This document shows, one piece after another, positions 44,751-54,036 of a stretch of DNA of 64,000 nt; the first letter of the stretch is position 1, and the number at the start of each line of letters is the position of its first letter. Source of the DNA: Pelomonas sp. Root1217 (GTDB lineage: Bacteria > Pseudomonadota > Gammaproteobacteria > Burkholderiales > Burkholderiaceae_C); contig NZ_LMDC01000028.1 of NCBI RefSeq assembly GCF_001425705.1, forward strand, positions 601,536 through 665,535, read 5' to 3'. The notes beneath the pieces were generated by a model. The model was not told the origin of the DNA, did no database searches, and saw only the letters and a program-made list of their open reading frames with translations. The position numbers were made by a program, and so were the translations under genes.

Positions 44751-45390
44751 CCCCGATCATTACTACCTGGCGTTTCCGCATTTGCAATTCGGTCAATGAA
44801 ACTCGAATCAATATCGATATCTCATTCACCCTAGCGCGGTGATCGCCTGCCGTATCGCCACCTTGATGGCAAACTCAACAGCGCAGACCTCCTCGGAGAC
44901 CGCCCGGCCGGCTCTGAATGCCCCTTTGGCTAGACGCCGCAACGGACATATCCGACCAACCCTTGATCGCGCCGGCATCATGCCTCTGGCCCCCTGGCTT
45001 GAAAGCCCCCCGTTTAGAGGGTGCTTGACCCTTGAATCCGTGTCGTGTCGCAGACCGTGGGGCCTCCCAAAGCGCTCACTTTCACAACGGGCGGCAGTAG
45101 AACCGAAAGCGCACGACAACTCCATGACAGGGCAGGCGCCAGCTTCCGCAAAACGTGCGAATTGCACAGGCATCGCATTGAAATCGAACGAAGCCCCGCT
45201 TATGTGCCTCTACCGCGCCGCAGATCAGTTTTCAAGCAAAGCGAATAATGCCCGACTATTTTTCTCGGCAGTATTCACAATCGGCAGGACGGCCTGTCGC
45301 TGCATGTGCCGCTTTGTCGTCCTGGAATTGACCCATCCCAATTTCGGGCTTGCCAGGCAGCCAAGTGCCGAAGAGCGGCCTGGCCATGAA
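44751..45390. other. 640-base spacer upstream of the EPS locus
   Basis: Lies between the start of the initiating sugar transferase and the terminator of the binding-protein gene. No supported gene: a plus-strand open frame at 44839-45423 has no ribosome site, no recognisable domain and unlike codon use. The part next to the sugar transferase (44756-44830) is AT-richer than its surroundings, as expected for the main EPS promoter, but no clear -24/-12 or -35/-10 pair was found. Confidence 0.6.
44811..44820. promoter_or_regulatory. Palindrome ATATCGATAT in the EPS promoter region
   Basis: A perfect 10-base palindrome about 60 bases upstream of the first EPS gene, in AT-rich sequence and near a CAATGA half-site (44794-44799) like that of the dyad at 33760. 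A regulator site is possible but unproven. Confidence 0.3.
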
Positions 45391-45413
45391 AAACGCCCGC
45401 CGAGGCGGGCGTT
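45389..45413 (-). terminator. Rho-independent terminator of the binding-protein gene
   Basis: Ten-base arms AACGCCCGCC and GGCGGGCGTT (45392-45413) enclose a two-base loop. On the minus strand the hairpin is followed by TTTTT and lies 18 bases after the stop of the gene at 45431. Confidence 0.9.
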
Positions 45414-45430
45414 CTGGACGTGAAACCGAA

Positions 45431-46573
45431 TCAGCGCACGACGGCGAGCTGCTCGCGCGCACCACCCTTGTAGGTGTAGAGCGTCAGGGCGCCGTTCTTG
45501 ATGTCGCCCTTCTCGTCGAAGGCGATGGTGCCGGTCACACCCTTGTAGCCGGCCGTCTTGGCCAGCACAGGCAGGTACTTGGCCGGATCAGCCGAACCGG
45601 CCTTGACCATGGCGGCAGCCATCACGTTGACGGCGTCATAGACGTAAGGCGCGTAGATCTGCACATCGACGTTGAACTTAGCCTTGAACTTGGCCTTGAA
45701 GTCGTCCATCGACTTCTTGGCTTCGCCTTCGACACCACCGGCTTCGGCGCAGACGACCTGGCCGTCGCCCATGGTGCCAGCGGCCAGCTTGGGCAGTTCG
45801 CCCGAGCAGATGCCGTCGCCGCCCATGAACTTGGCTTCGATGCCGAGTTGCTTCATCTGGCGCAGCATCGGGCCGGCCACGGCGTCCATGCCGCCGAAGA
45901 AGACGACGTCGGGCTTCTTGCCCTTCAAGGAGGTCAGGATGGCGGTGAAGTCCGTGGCCTTGTCGTTGGTGAATTCGCGACCGACGACCTTGCCGCCGGC
46001 GCCCTTGACGCCCTTTTCGAACTCGTCGGCGACGCCTTGGCCGTAGGCCGTGCGGTCATCGATGACAGCAATGGACTTGCCTTTCAAGTCCTTGGCGGCG
46101 TAGCGGCCCAGCGTGCCACCCAGGTGCACGTCGTCAGCCACGACGCGGAAGGTCGTCTTGTAGCCATTGCGGGTGAACTTGGGGTTGGTGGCCGACGGCG
46201 AGATCTGGGGAATGCCAGCGTCGCTGTAGACCTTGGAGGCCGGGATGGAAGTGCCGGAGTTCAAGTGACCCACGACCCCGTTGACCTTGGAGTCAACCAG
46301 CTTCTGGGCAGCAGCGGTGCCTTGCTTCGGATCGCCGGCATCGTCTTCAGCCAGCAACTCGAACTTGGCCTTCTTGCCGCCGATCATGACGCCCTTGGCG
46401 TTCAGGTCTTCGATGGCGAGGCGCGCACCCAGTTCGTTGTCCTTGCCCAGGTGGGCGATCGCGCCGCTGGTCGGTGCGACGTGGCCGATCTTGACGATCA
46501 GGTCCTGCGACATGGCAGCGCCGCTGAGCAGTGCTGCGACTGCACCCACCACGATATTCAACTTGATTTGCAT
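45431..46573 (-). CDS. Branched-chain amino acid ABC transporter binding protein (LivJ/LivK-like)
   Basis: 380 residues. A signal peptide (LNIVVGAVAALLSGAAMSQ) precedes a type I periplasmic binding protein fold starting IVKIGHVAPTSGAIAHLGKDNELGARLAIEDLNAKG, typical of Leu/Ile/Val binding proteins. The mature protein captures branched-chain amino acids or related solutes for an ABC importer. No permease or ATPase gene is adjacent, so it is an orphan here and probably serves a transporter encoded elsewhere. It is monocistronic with its own strong terminator. Confidence 0.9.
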   Translation of the reverse strand: MQIKLNIVVGAVAALLSGAAMSQDLIVKIGHVAPTSGAIAHLGKDNELGARLAIEDLNAKGVMIGGKKAKFELLAEDDAGDPKQGTAAAQKLVDSKVNGVVGHLNSGTSIPASKVYSDAGIPQISPSATNPKFTRNGYKTTFRVVADDVHLGGTLGRYAAKDLKGKSIAVIDDRTAYGQGVADEFEKGVKGAGGKVVGREFTNDKATDFTAILTSLKGKKPDVVFFGGMDAVAGPMLRQMKQLGIEAKFMGGDGICSGELPKLAAGTMGDGQVVCAEAGGVEGEAKKSMDDFKAKFKAKFNVDVQIYAPYVYDAVNVMAAAMVKAGSADPAKYLPVLAKTAGYKGVTGTIAFDEKGDIKNGALTLYTYKGGAREQLAVVR

Positions 46574-46689
46574 GGATCAACTCCAGTTTGAAAGAGAGAG
46601 GAACAACAGAGAACCGTTGATTTTTCAACCAATTGAACATACCCCAAATCCGGGGGGCTCTCATTCGGGAAAGCGTGGACGCAGCGTTG

Positions 46690-47112
46690 TCAACCCGCTG
46701 CGGAGAAATGGTCCAGCTTGGCTCCCGACTGCTGGTAGACGCGATAGCGCGCACGCCCGGCTTGAACGCGCTCGGGGGCCTGTCCGATGACCTCCAACAC
46801 GCGTTCAAATGCAAGCGCATCCGAAGGCATGTCATCGCGCAGGTTCAACAGCAATCCACGGTGTGGCAGACGCGCCGCGTCATCAACCAAGAGGACCTCG
46901 CCCGGCGCGGGCGCCGTGGCGCCGTCCCAACGCCGATGCGGGATGAACTCCGCCGCGTCGAAGCTCCACAGCAACTCGTCTAGACGAGTTGCTTGCGCCG
47001 CATCCACACAGACACCCACCGGCTTGCCCGACGCGAGAGCGCGACGGATCAAGCGGCAGGCAAAATGCAGTGGGTCCGCCGCGTCGCTGTAGAAACTGAC
47101 GTGCAGGGTCAC
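46690..47112 (-). CDS. holC: DNA polymerase III chi subunit
   Basis: 140 residues: VSFYSDAADPLHFACRLIRRALASGKPVGV at the N-terminus and FIPH, EVLLVD and NLRDDMPSDALAFERVLEVI further on match HolC of betaproteobacteria. Chi links the clamp-loader complex to single-strand binding protein at the replication fork. Its ATG follows directly after the pepA stop, the same pairing seen in many proteobacteria. Confidence 0.9.
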   Translation of the reverse strand: MTLHVSFYSDAADPLHFACRLIRRALASGKPVGVCVDAAQATRLDELLWSFDAAEFIPHRRWDGATAPAPGEVLLVDDAARLPHRGLLLNLRDDMPSDALAFERVLEVIGQAPERVQAGRARYRVYQQSGAKLDHFSAAG

Positions 47113-48576
47113 TTACTTCGCGTGGCTCAGCACGAAGTGCGTCAACAGGCCCACCGGCCGGCCAGTCGAGCCCTTGGCGGCGCCACCCTTCCAGGCGGTA
47201 CCGGCGATGTCGAGATGGCCCCAGCGGTACTTGCTGGTGAAACGCTGCAGGAACTTGGCTGCCGTGATCGAGCCGCCCGCGCGGCCGGCGATGTTGGGCA
47301 CGTCGGCAAAGTTGCTCTTCAGGCCTTCAGCGTACTCATCGTCCAGCGGCATGCGCCAGCACGGGTCCAGGGCCGCGTCGCCCGCTGCGGTCAGCGAGGC
47401 AGCGAGTTCGTCATCGCTGGCGTACATGCCGCTGCGCACGCCGCCCAGCGCGATGACGCAGGCGCCCGTCAGTGTCGCCACGTCCACCACGACCGCGGGC
47501 TTGAAGCGCTCCGCATAGGTCAGCGCATCGCACAGGATGAGCCGGCCTTCCGCGTCGGTGTTCAGGATCTCGATAGTCTGGCCGGACATCGACGTGACGA
47601 CGTCGCCTGGCTTGATCGCGCGGCCGCTGGGCATGTTCTCGCAGGCAGCGACGATCATGACGAGATTCAGCTTCGGGCGGAGTTCGGCGACCGCGCGCAG
47701 CGTGCCGATGACGCTGGCCGCGCCGCCCATGTCGAACTTCATCTCGTCCATCTCGGCACCGGGCTTGAGCGAGATACCGCCGGTGTCGAAGGTGATGCCC
47801 TTGCCCACCAGCACGACGGGCGCCACCGTCTTGGCCGCGCCTTCATAGCGGGCGACGATGAAACGCAGCGGCTCGTCCGACCCTTGAGCGACGGACAGGA
47901 AGCTGCCCATGCCGAGTTTCTCGACGGCCTTCTTGTCCAGTACCTCGACCTTCAGCCCATGGGCCTTGCCGAGGCCCTGCACGACTTCGCCGAGATAGGT
48001 CGGCGTCGCGAAATTGGCCGGGCGGTTGGCGCATTCCCGCGCCAGTTCAACGCCGGCGGCAATGGCTTCACCACGAGCCAGGCCGGCCTTGGCCGCCTTG
48101 AGGTCAGCCTTGCCGACCAGCAGGGCCAGCCTGGTCAGCTTGGGGGCTGCCGGCGCGCTGGGCTTGGTGTGTCGGTAGACATAAACCGCATCCGTGGCGG
48201 CGAGGGCCGTCTGCTCGGCCAGCGATTCGACGAGGCCGGCATCGAAACCCACAAACGCCACGGCCGCGCTGACCACGCCACGCGGCTTGATCTGGGCGAG
48301 ACCGGCCGCCAGTGCGGCCCGGGCGGCAGCCAGCGTCGTCTTGCCGCTGGCAACGAGGACGAGGCGGGGCGCCTTCACGCCTTCGGCCTGCGTCAGCGTG
48401 AGCGCCTGGCCAGCTTTCATCGTGAAGTCGCCGAGCTTGATTGCGGCCTGCGCATGACGGGCAACCACTGCATCCAGGCCCTTGGGCAGCGCCTCGCCGC
48501 CGAGCACGACGACCAGGGCGTCGGCACCGGCGCCCGCGAGCCCATCGAGCTCAGCGGTTTGAATCTTGAAGTCCAT
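47113..48576 (-). CDS. pepA: Leucyl aminopeptidase PepA
   Basis: 487 residues of the M17 family. The C-terminal catalytic half contains VLVGKGITFDTGGISLKPG (metal Lys/Asp) and the signature NTDAEGRLIL with its active-site Asp-Glu, plus GAASVIGTLRA. The N-terminal domain is the regulatory part, also used for DNA binding in some species. The cytosolic enzyme removes N-terminal amino acids from peptides. It is divergent from lptF, 30 bases away, an arrangement conserved in many proteobacteria. Confidence 0.95.
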   Translation of the reverse strand: MDFKIQTAELDGLAGAGADALVVVLGGEALPKGLDAVVARHAQAAIKLGDFTMKAGQALTLTQAEGVKAPRLVLVASGKTTLAAARAALAAGLAQIKPRGVVSAAVAFVGFDAGLVESLAEQTALAATDAVYVYRHTKPSAPAAPKLTRLALLVGKADLKAAKAGLARGEAIAAGVELARECANRPANFATPTYLGEVVQGLGKAHGLKVEVLDKKAVEKLGMGSFLSVAQGSDEPLRFIVARYEGAAKTVAPVVLVGKGITFDTGGISLKPGAEMDEMKFDMGGAASVIGTLRAVAELRPKLNLVMIVAACENMPSGRAIKPGDVVTSMSGQTIEILNTDAEGRLILCDALTYAERFKPAVVVDVATLTGACVIALGGVRSGMYASDDELAASLTAAGDAALDPCWRMPLDDEYAEGLKSNFADVPNIAGRAGGSITAAKFLQRFTSKYRWGHLDIAGTAWKGGAAKGSTGRPVGLLTHFVLSHAK

Positions 48577-48606
48577 AATGACCAGAAGTAGGTAGAAGTG
48601 CTTTTG

Positions 48607-49707
48607 ATGTTATTCGATTCATCCACGCGATCCGAGCTGGCCAAGAGCTTCGGCGTCACGCTGGTGGTCATCCTGACCATCATGTTGACGTCGACGCTGA
48701 TCCGAACGCTGGGCCAGGCTGCGGGGGGCAATGTGGCGCCGCAGGACGTCGTGCTGCTGATGGGCTACGCGACCATCGCCCACCTCGCGACCATGCTCAT
48801 CCTGTCGCTGTTCGTTGCCGTCGTCATCACGCTCAGCCGCTCCTATCGCGAGTCGGAAATGACGATCTGGTTTGCCAGCGGCGTGCCGCTGTCGCGCTTC
48901 GTGCGGCCGGTGCTGCGCATGGCCTGGCCGGTGCTGCTCGGCGTCATCGTGCTCGAACTCCTGGTCTGGCCCTGGGGCAACCAGAACAGCGCCGAATTGC
49001 GGGACCGTTATCAGAAGCGCGGCGACCTTTCGCGCGTGGCGCCGGGCCAGTTCCAGACATCGCGCGACGGCAGCCGCGTCTTCTTCATCGAACGCGACGG
49101 CGACAACGCCGCGACCGGCCGCAATGTCTTCATCCTCGCCAATCAGAACGAACGTGAGTCGGTGACGACCTCAGCCCGCGGCCATCTCGAGATGGAGGGC
49201 GACGACCGCTTCCTCGTGCTGGATCACGGCCAGCGCAACGAGAGCCAGCTCAAGACCGGTGAGAAAAGCCTGGCGCGCTTCGAACAGTACAAGGTGATGA
49301 CCGACCCGCAGGTGCTGGCCAATGCCAACCAGCTGCCGCCCAAGGCCATGGCCACGTTGGACCTGCTGCGCCTGCCCACGCCCAAGAACCAGGGCGAGCT
49401 GGCCTGGCGCTTCGGCATGATCCTCGCAGGCTTCAACATGGCCCTGCTCGGCGTCGGCCTGTCCGCATCCAACCCGCGCCGCGCGAGCAACTGGAATCTG
49501 CTGTTTGCGCTGCTGGCCTTCGTCATCTACTTCAATCTCATCAACCTGTCGCAGTCCTGGGTGGGCAACGGTCGCATCAGCCTGCCCCGCGGCCTGCTGA
49601 CCGTGCATGGCAGTGCCCTGTTCCTGGCCCTGGCCGTCATCTGGCTGCGCGACAACGCCAACCGCTTCTGCCTGCGACGCCGTCGCAGCGGCGAGGTGGC
49701 CGCATGA
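48607..49707 (+). CDS. lptF: LPS export permease LptF
   Basis: 366 residues from ATG 48607, giving the family-typical MLF start; GTG 48598 is an in-frame alternative. Six membrane segments in two groups of three (about 15-115 and 270-355) flank a periplasmic jellyroll region. LptF and LptG form the inner-membrane channel that, with the LptB ATPase, extracts lipopolysaccharide and passes it to LptC. The stop overlaps the lptG ATG (ATGA). Confidence 0.93.
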   Translation: MLFDSSTRSELAKSFGVTLVVILTIMLTSTLIRTLGQAAGGNVAPQDVVLLMGYATIAHLATMLILSLFVAVVITLSRSYRESEMTIWFASGVPLSRFVRPVLRMAWPVLLGVIVLELLVWPWGNQNSAELRDRYQKRGDLSRVAPGQFQTSRDGSRVFFIERDGDNAATGRNVFILANQNERESVTTSARGHLEMEGDDRFLVLDHGQRNESQLKTGEKSLARFEQYKVMTDPQVLANANQLPPKAMATLDLLRLPTPKNQGELAWRFGMILAGFNMALLGVGLSASNPRRASNWNLLFALLAFVIYFNLINLSQSWVGNGRISLPRGLLTVHGSALFLALAVIWLRDNANRFCLRRRRSGEVAA

Positions 49708-50831
49708 GGACGGTTCGCCGCCTGCTCTACAAGGACATCGCCGGCTCCGTGCTGCTCGTCGCACTGGCCTTCCTGTCGCTGTTCTTCTTCATCGACTTCG
49801 TCGACGAGGTCGAGCGCATGACCCGCGTCGGCGCGGGCGCGGGCAAGGCCGCCGTGCTCGCCGCGATGGAGTTGCCTGGCCATTTCTACGAGCTGTTTCC
49901 CATCGCCGTACTGATCGGCGCCATCGTCGCCCTGGCCCGACTGGCGCAAAGCAGCGAGTTCACCATCCTGCGCACCGGTGGCCTCGGTCCCGCACGGGCC
50001 CTGGCCCTGCTGGCCGGCTTGGCCGCCGCGTTCGCGGCGCTCACCTTCTTCGTCGGCGACTATGTGGCGCCGCGCTTCGAACGCGAGGGCGACGAGATGC
50101 GCGCCCGCTTCATGCACGACAGCAACCCGGCCAAGCGCGGCGCCTGGCTGAAGGACCACCAGACTATCGACGGCCAGGAGCGCAGCTATTCGGTCAAAGT
50201 CGGGCGCGTTGGCGGCGGCGGCGAACTGGAGGAGGTGCGCATTTTCGAGTTCGACGCCGAAGGCCGGCTGATGTCGCGCACTGAAGCGGAAAGGGTCGAC
50301 GTCGACGCCAAGGGTATGTGGCATCTGCAGGCGGTCAAGCGCACGGTCTGGAACCCAGGCACGGCGACGGCCAGCGGCAGCGTCGGCGACGTCGTCATCA
50401 GCGAGCAACAGTTCGACAAGCTCGACTGGCAGAGTTCCCTGCACGCTGGCGTCATCGCTGCGGCCGTGCTGCCGGCCATGTCGATGTCGACGCTGGAGCT
50501 CTACCGCTACACCAAGCATCTGTCGGCCCAGGAACAGTCGGCCCAGGCGCACAACATCCAGTTCTGGCGCAAGGCCTTCTATCCGTTTGCCTGCTTTGTC
50601 ATGGTGGCGCTGGCCCTGCCCTTTGCCTACCTGCATGGGCGCTCGGGCGGCATCAGCATCAAGGTGTTCGGCGGCATCATGCTGGGCATCAGCTTCGTGC
50701 TGCTGAACAACGTGACCGGCCATCTGGGCCTGCTGAAGAACTGGACGCCCTGGGTCGTCGCGGCAACGCCCAGCCTGCTTTATCTCGGGCTGTCGATGGC
50801 GGCGTTCACCTGGCTTGTCCGCTACCGCTGA
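49704..50831 (+). CDS. lptG: LPS export permease LptG
   Basis: 375 residues with the YjgP/YjgQ fold: RRLLYKDIAGSVLLVALAFLSLFFFIDFVDEV at the N-terminus, SSEFTILRTGGL in the cytoplasmic loop, and three C-terminal membrane segments including FVMVALALPFAYLHGRSGG and GLLKNWTPWVVAATPSLLYLG. It is the partner of LptF in LPS transport. It is coupled on both sides: ATGA with lptF and TGATG with cbiX. Confidence 0.93.
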   Translation: MRTVRRLLYKDIAGSVLLVALAFLSLFFFIDFVDEVERMTRVGAGAGKAAVLAAMELPGHFYELFPIAVLIGAIVALARLAQSSEFTILRTGGLGPARALALLAGLAAAFAALTFFVGDYVAPRFEREGDEMRARFMHDSNPAKRGAWLKDHQTIDGQERSYSVKVGRVGGGGELEEVRIFEFDAEGRLMSRTEAERVDVDAKGMWHLQAVKRTVWNPGTATASGSVGDVVISEQQFDKLDWQSSLHAGVIAAAVLPAMSMSTLELYRYTKHLSAQEQSAQAHNIQFWRKAFYPFACFVMVALALPFAYLHGRSGGISIKVFGGIMLGISFVLLNNVTGHLGLLKNWTPWVVAATPSLLYLGLSMAAFTWLVRYR

Positions 50832-51199
50832 TGGAAGGCCTGCTGCTTTTCGCCCATGGCGCCCGCGACCCGGCCTGGGCACGGCCCTTCGAGACCATTG
50901 CCGAGCGGCTGCGCGCCGCACGCCCCGGCACGCCGTTGGCGATGGCCTATCTGGAGTTCATGTCGCCCGGCATCGAGGAGGCGGCCGAGCAACTCGCCAC
51001 GGCAGGTTGCTCGCGCGTGCATGTGCTGCCGCTCTTCCTCGGCACCGGCGGCCATGTGCGCCGTGACATACCGCCCCTGCTCGACCGCTTGCGCGAGCGC
51101 CACGGCGACGCCATTCAATGGCTGCTCCATGCGCCGCTGGGTGAACAGGAAGCCGTGCTCAACGCCATCAGCCTGGCCTGCCTGGCAATACTCGAATGA
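50831..51199 (+). CDS. cbiX: CbiX/SirB-type sirohydrochlorin chelatase-like protein
   Basis: 122 residues, a single-domain CbiX of the short type. GLLLFAHGARDPAWARPF carries the metal-binding His, and VLPLFLGTGGHVRRDIP carries the second His. These proteins insert cobalt or iron into sirohydrochlorin for siroheme or cobalamin. The start shares one base with the lptG stop, and the stop overlaps the LysR gene (ATGA). Context beside a CysB-like regulator favours a siroheme role in sulfite/nitrite reduction. Confidence 0.88.
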   Translation: MEGLLLFAHGARDPAWARPFETIAERLRAARPGTPLAMAYLEFMSPGIEEAAEQLATAGCSRVHVLPLFLGTGGHVRRDIPPLLDRLRERHGDAIQWLLHAPLGEQEAVLNAISLACLAILE

Positions 51200-52140
51200 A
51201 CCTGCATCAATTCCGCTTCGTCCAGGAAGCGGCCCGCCGCAACCTCAACCTCACCGAGACAGCCAAGGCGCTGTTCACTTCGCAGCCAGGGGTGTCCAAG
51301 GCCATCCTCGAACTCGAGGAGGAACTGGGCGTGGACATCTTCTCGCGCCACGGCAAGCGGCTGCGCCGCATCACCGAGCCCGGCCAGCAGGTGCTGGCCT
51401 GCATCGAAATCATCCTGCGCGAGGTCGGCAACCTCAAGCGCATCGGCGAGGAGTATTCGCGCCAAGACAGCGGCACCTTCTCCATCGCGACGACCCACAC
51501 CCAGGCCCGCTACGTGCTGCCCGCGCCGGTGGCCCAGCTGCGCAAGAACCTGCCGCAGCTGCGCATCAGCCTGCACCAGGGCAGCCCGGACCAGGTCGCC
51601 AAGATGCTGCTGGACGAGACCGCCGACCTCGGGCTGGCCACCGAATCCCTGGCCCAGTACCCCGAACTCGTCACCCTGCCCTGCTATGAGTGGCAGCACG
51701 TCATGGTCGTGCCGCGCGATCATCCGCTGGCCAGCGTCGAGCGCGTCAGCCTGGAACAGCTCGCTGGCGAGCCGCTGGTGTCCTACCACCCCAGCTTCAC
51801 GGGCCGCACCCGCGTCGACAAGGCCTTCGCCGCGCGTCATCTGACACCCAATGTCGTGCTGGAGGCCATCGACTCCGACGTCATCAAGACCTATGTGCGC
51901 CTGGGCATGGGCGTGGGCATCGTGGCCGAAATGGCCATGCGCGAGGAGCCCGCCAACAGCGACCTGGTCGCGCGGCCACTGGGCACGCTGCTGGGCAGCA
52001 ACGTGACGCGCATCGCCTTCAAGCGCGGCGCCTATCTGCGCAACTACGTGTACGCCTTTGCCGAACTGCTGTCCGAACGACTGTCACGCAAGCTCATCGA
52101 GAAGGCCATGAACGGCGACTCGACCGACTTCGGCATCTGA
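51196..52140 (+). CDS. CysB/Cbl-type LysR regulator
   Basis: 314 residues. A winged helix-turn-helix covers residues 1-60 (MNLHQFRFVQEAARRNLNLTETAKALFTSQPGVSKAILELEEELG), with the long version of the DNA-binding domain typical of CysB, then a substrate-binding domain (FSIATTHTQARYVLP, a CysB-family motif). It is expected to control sulfur assimilation in response to O-acetylserine or adenylylsulfate. It ends the lptF-lptG-cbiX chain and is followed by a hairpin at 52153. Confidence 0.9.
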   Translation: MNLHQFRFVQEAARRNLNLTETAKALFTSQPGVSKAILELEEELGVDIFSRHGKRLRRITEPGQQVLACIEIILREVGNLKRIGEEYSRQDSGTFSIATTHTQARYVLPAPVAQLRKNLPQLRISLHQGSPDQVAKMLLDETADLGLATESLAQYPELVTLPCYEWQHVMVVPRDHPLASVERVSLEQLAGEPLVSYHPSFTGRTRVDKAFAARHLTPNVVLEAIDSDVIKTYVRLGMGVGIVAEMAMREEPANSDLVARPLGTLLGSNVTRIAFKRGAYLRNYVYAFAELLSERLSRKLIEKAMNGDSTDFGI

Positions 52141-52152
52141 GTTGGGACCGAG

Positions 52153-52172
52153 AACAGGCCCTGCGGCCTGTT
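52153..52172. terminator. Hairpin between two convergent genes
   Basis: Perfect 8-base arms AACAGGCC and GGCCTGTT with a CTGC loop lie 13 bases after the LysR stop and 50 bases after the FimV-like stop on the other strand. The T-run is short, so it may be a weak bidirectional terminator. Confidence 0.45.
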
Positions 52173-52221
52173 TGACGCCCAACGATGGACTGCAAGCATG
52201 CAAGCTGGCAGTCATGAGGCC

Positions 52222-53910
52222 TCAGGACTCCCGGCCGAAGCTGGAGTCGATCGGCAGCATCAGGTCCACCTCCTCACCGCGCAGGCCGGCCTCGAAGAGA
52301 TCGCGCGCCACGCTGTAGAGGGTCAGCAGATCGCGGTAGGCGGGCAGCTCGAAGCTCGGCACGCCCGGGCCGCCTCCGCGAGCGAGCAGGTCCTGCAGCA
52401 TCTGCAAAGCGGTGCCCGGGTCGGCCCAGACGACCTGCAGATGCGCGATGACGCTGGGGCTGGCATCCAGGCTGCGGCCACGCGCCAGGCTCTGCGACCA
52501 CTGTGGCGCCAGCACCCGAAAGCGCTGCTCGAACTGCTTGACGAGCTCGGCAAACACCTCGGGCTCGCCGCGCTGCTGGCAAAGCTCCATCAGCATCAGA
52601 TAGGGCATGGCGCCGGCATTGCCACGCGCCAGCCGCGTGGCCAGCAGGTCGGCCGCCGCTTCTTGCTGGCCGAGCAGCTGCAGGAAATCGACCTGTTGCT
52701 GCAGGTCCAGCAGCTCGTCCGCCACGGTCAGCTCGTTGGACAGGACCGGTGCGGCCGCGGCCTGCACCGGCAAGGGCTGGGTCGCCTGCATCGATGCGGG
52801 CAGCGCGGCCGACGGCGGCGATGCAATGGGCGCCGGTGGCCACGCCATGGGCCTGGGCTGGGGCCGTGTGACCTGGTGCTGGCCTTCGTCCGGCAGGGCC
52901 GCAGCGTGGCCCACGACAGGCGGCGCCATGCCCGGCGAGTGCAGCGGCACCGCGGGCAGGCCGGCCCCTTCAGCTGCGTGCAGGGCGCGCCAATAGGCTA
53001 GCTCGCGGCGTGCGCGCTGGTCGCGCCAACGGCTGAGATAGAAAGCTGCCGATCCGGCCAGCAGGCTCAACCCCAGCGTCAGCAGCCAGGTCATCGGGTC
53101 TCGATAGGGCGAGGCACGTGCGCTGTGCACCGCCGCGAGCGGCGGCGGCACAGCTGGCGCGGAGGCAGGCGGTATTGCCGCCGCCGAGGCCGCGGCGGCT
53201 TCGGCTTGCAGCCGCGCCTCCAGGTCGGCGCGCAGCTGGGCCACGGTCTGCTCCAACTGAGCGATCTGGGCTTCCAGCTCCGGCGTGAGCTCCATCTCGG
53301 CCGCGCTGGCGGCAGGTTGGACGGGCCGCGGCGCTTCGGCCACCAGCACCTCAGGCCGTTCCAGCACGAGGCGCGGACCACTGGCGCGCGGCTTGAGGCG
53401 CGGCTTCTGCCGAACTACCGGGGCGGGCGCTGGCGCGGCCTCGCCCAGCACGGTCGGCGGCGAAGCGGCCACGGGCGCCATGACAGGCGCAGGCGGCGCG
53501 GGCACCGCGGCAGCGCCGGCCGCCGGGTCGACGAAGGCATTGAACTCGCGCGTCAGCCGCAGCGGGCAGCCCAGGGCCAGTGTGATGCGCAGGGCCGGCT
53601 CGTCGATGCGTGCCAGGCTCTGCAGGCGAATGCGTTGCTGGCCGGGTTCACCCTCGACACGCATCTGTAACAGGCCCGCCGGCACCCGCGCGTCGCCCGC
53701 GGAGACCTCGGCGCGCACGCAGGAATCGGTCAGTCGTTCACCATCCGCCAGCGTCAGCGGGATGCTGGCATCCAGCGGTTTTCCAAGCGCCGAATGGATT
53801 TGCGGCCGTCCCAAACCCAGAGCCTGGGCGTCTGGCGCCAGGCCGAGCAGCAGTGCCAAAGTAGGTGTGAGTGCGCCCAGCAAGGTCGGGCGCAAGGCCG
53901 TGAAGGGCAT
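52222..53910 (-). CDS. FimV-like membrane protein without LysM
   Basis: 562 residues. After a signal peptide, the FimV N-terminal domain is recognisable (ALGLGRPQIHSALGKPLDASIPLTL to about residue 128). Then follow a Pro/Ala-rich stretch, a short coiled coil (MELTPELEAQIAQLEQTVAQLRADLEARLQAE), and one membrane segment near 275-295. A cytoplasmic tail ends in helical repeat-like sequence (DLQQQVDFLQLLGQQEAAADLLATRLARG). FimV/HubP proteins organise the pole and type IV pili. No LysM domain is visible, and it is shorter than typical FimV. Confidence 0.75.
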   Translation of the reverse strand: MPFTALRPTLLGALTPTLALLLGLAPDAQALGLGRPQIHSALGKPLDASIPLTLADGERLTDSCVRAEVSAGDARVPAGLLQMRVEGEPGQQRIRLQSLARIDEPALRITLALGCPLRLTREFNAFVDPAAGAAAVPAPPAPVMAPVAASPPTVLGEAAPAPAPVVRQKPRLKPRASGPRLVLERPEVLVAEAPRPVQPAASAAEMELTPELEAQIAQLEQTVAQLRADLEARLQAEAAAASAAAIPPASAPAVPPPLAAVHSARASPYRDPMTWLLTLGLSLLAGSAAFYLSRWRDQRARRELAYWRALHAAEGAGLPAVPLHSPGMAPPVVGHAAALPDEGQHQVTRPQPRPMAWPPAPIASPPSAALPASMQATQPLPVQAAAAPVLSNELTVADELLDLQQQVDFLQLLGQQEAAADLLATRLARGNAGAMPYLMLMELCQQRGEPEVFAELVKQFEQRFRVLAPQWSQSLARGRSLDASPSVIAHLQVVWADPGTALQMLQDLLARGGGPGVPSFELPAYRDLLTLYSVARDLFEAGLRGEEVDLMLPIDSSFGRES

Positions 53911-54036
53911 TGACTGCGGGTGGCTAGCTATCGGTTGAACGAGAGGGTGGAGACAGCGCGGATCACTCTAGCATGGGGGCCCTTCGCCAACGGCGCCATT
54001 CCCAGGGAACCGCGGGCGGCACAATGCCCCCAGACC

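Noticed and set aside
44839..45423. Plus-strand open frame of 194 codons in the spacer upstream of the EPS locus
   Set aside because: No ribosome-binding site, no recognisable domain, irregular composition, and it runs through the terminator of the convergent binding-protein gene.
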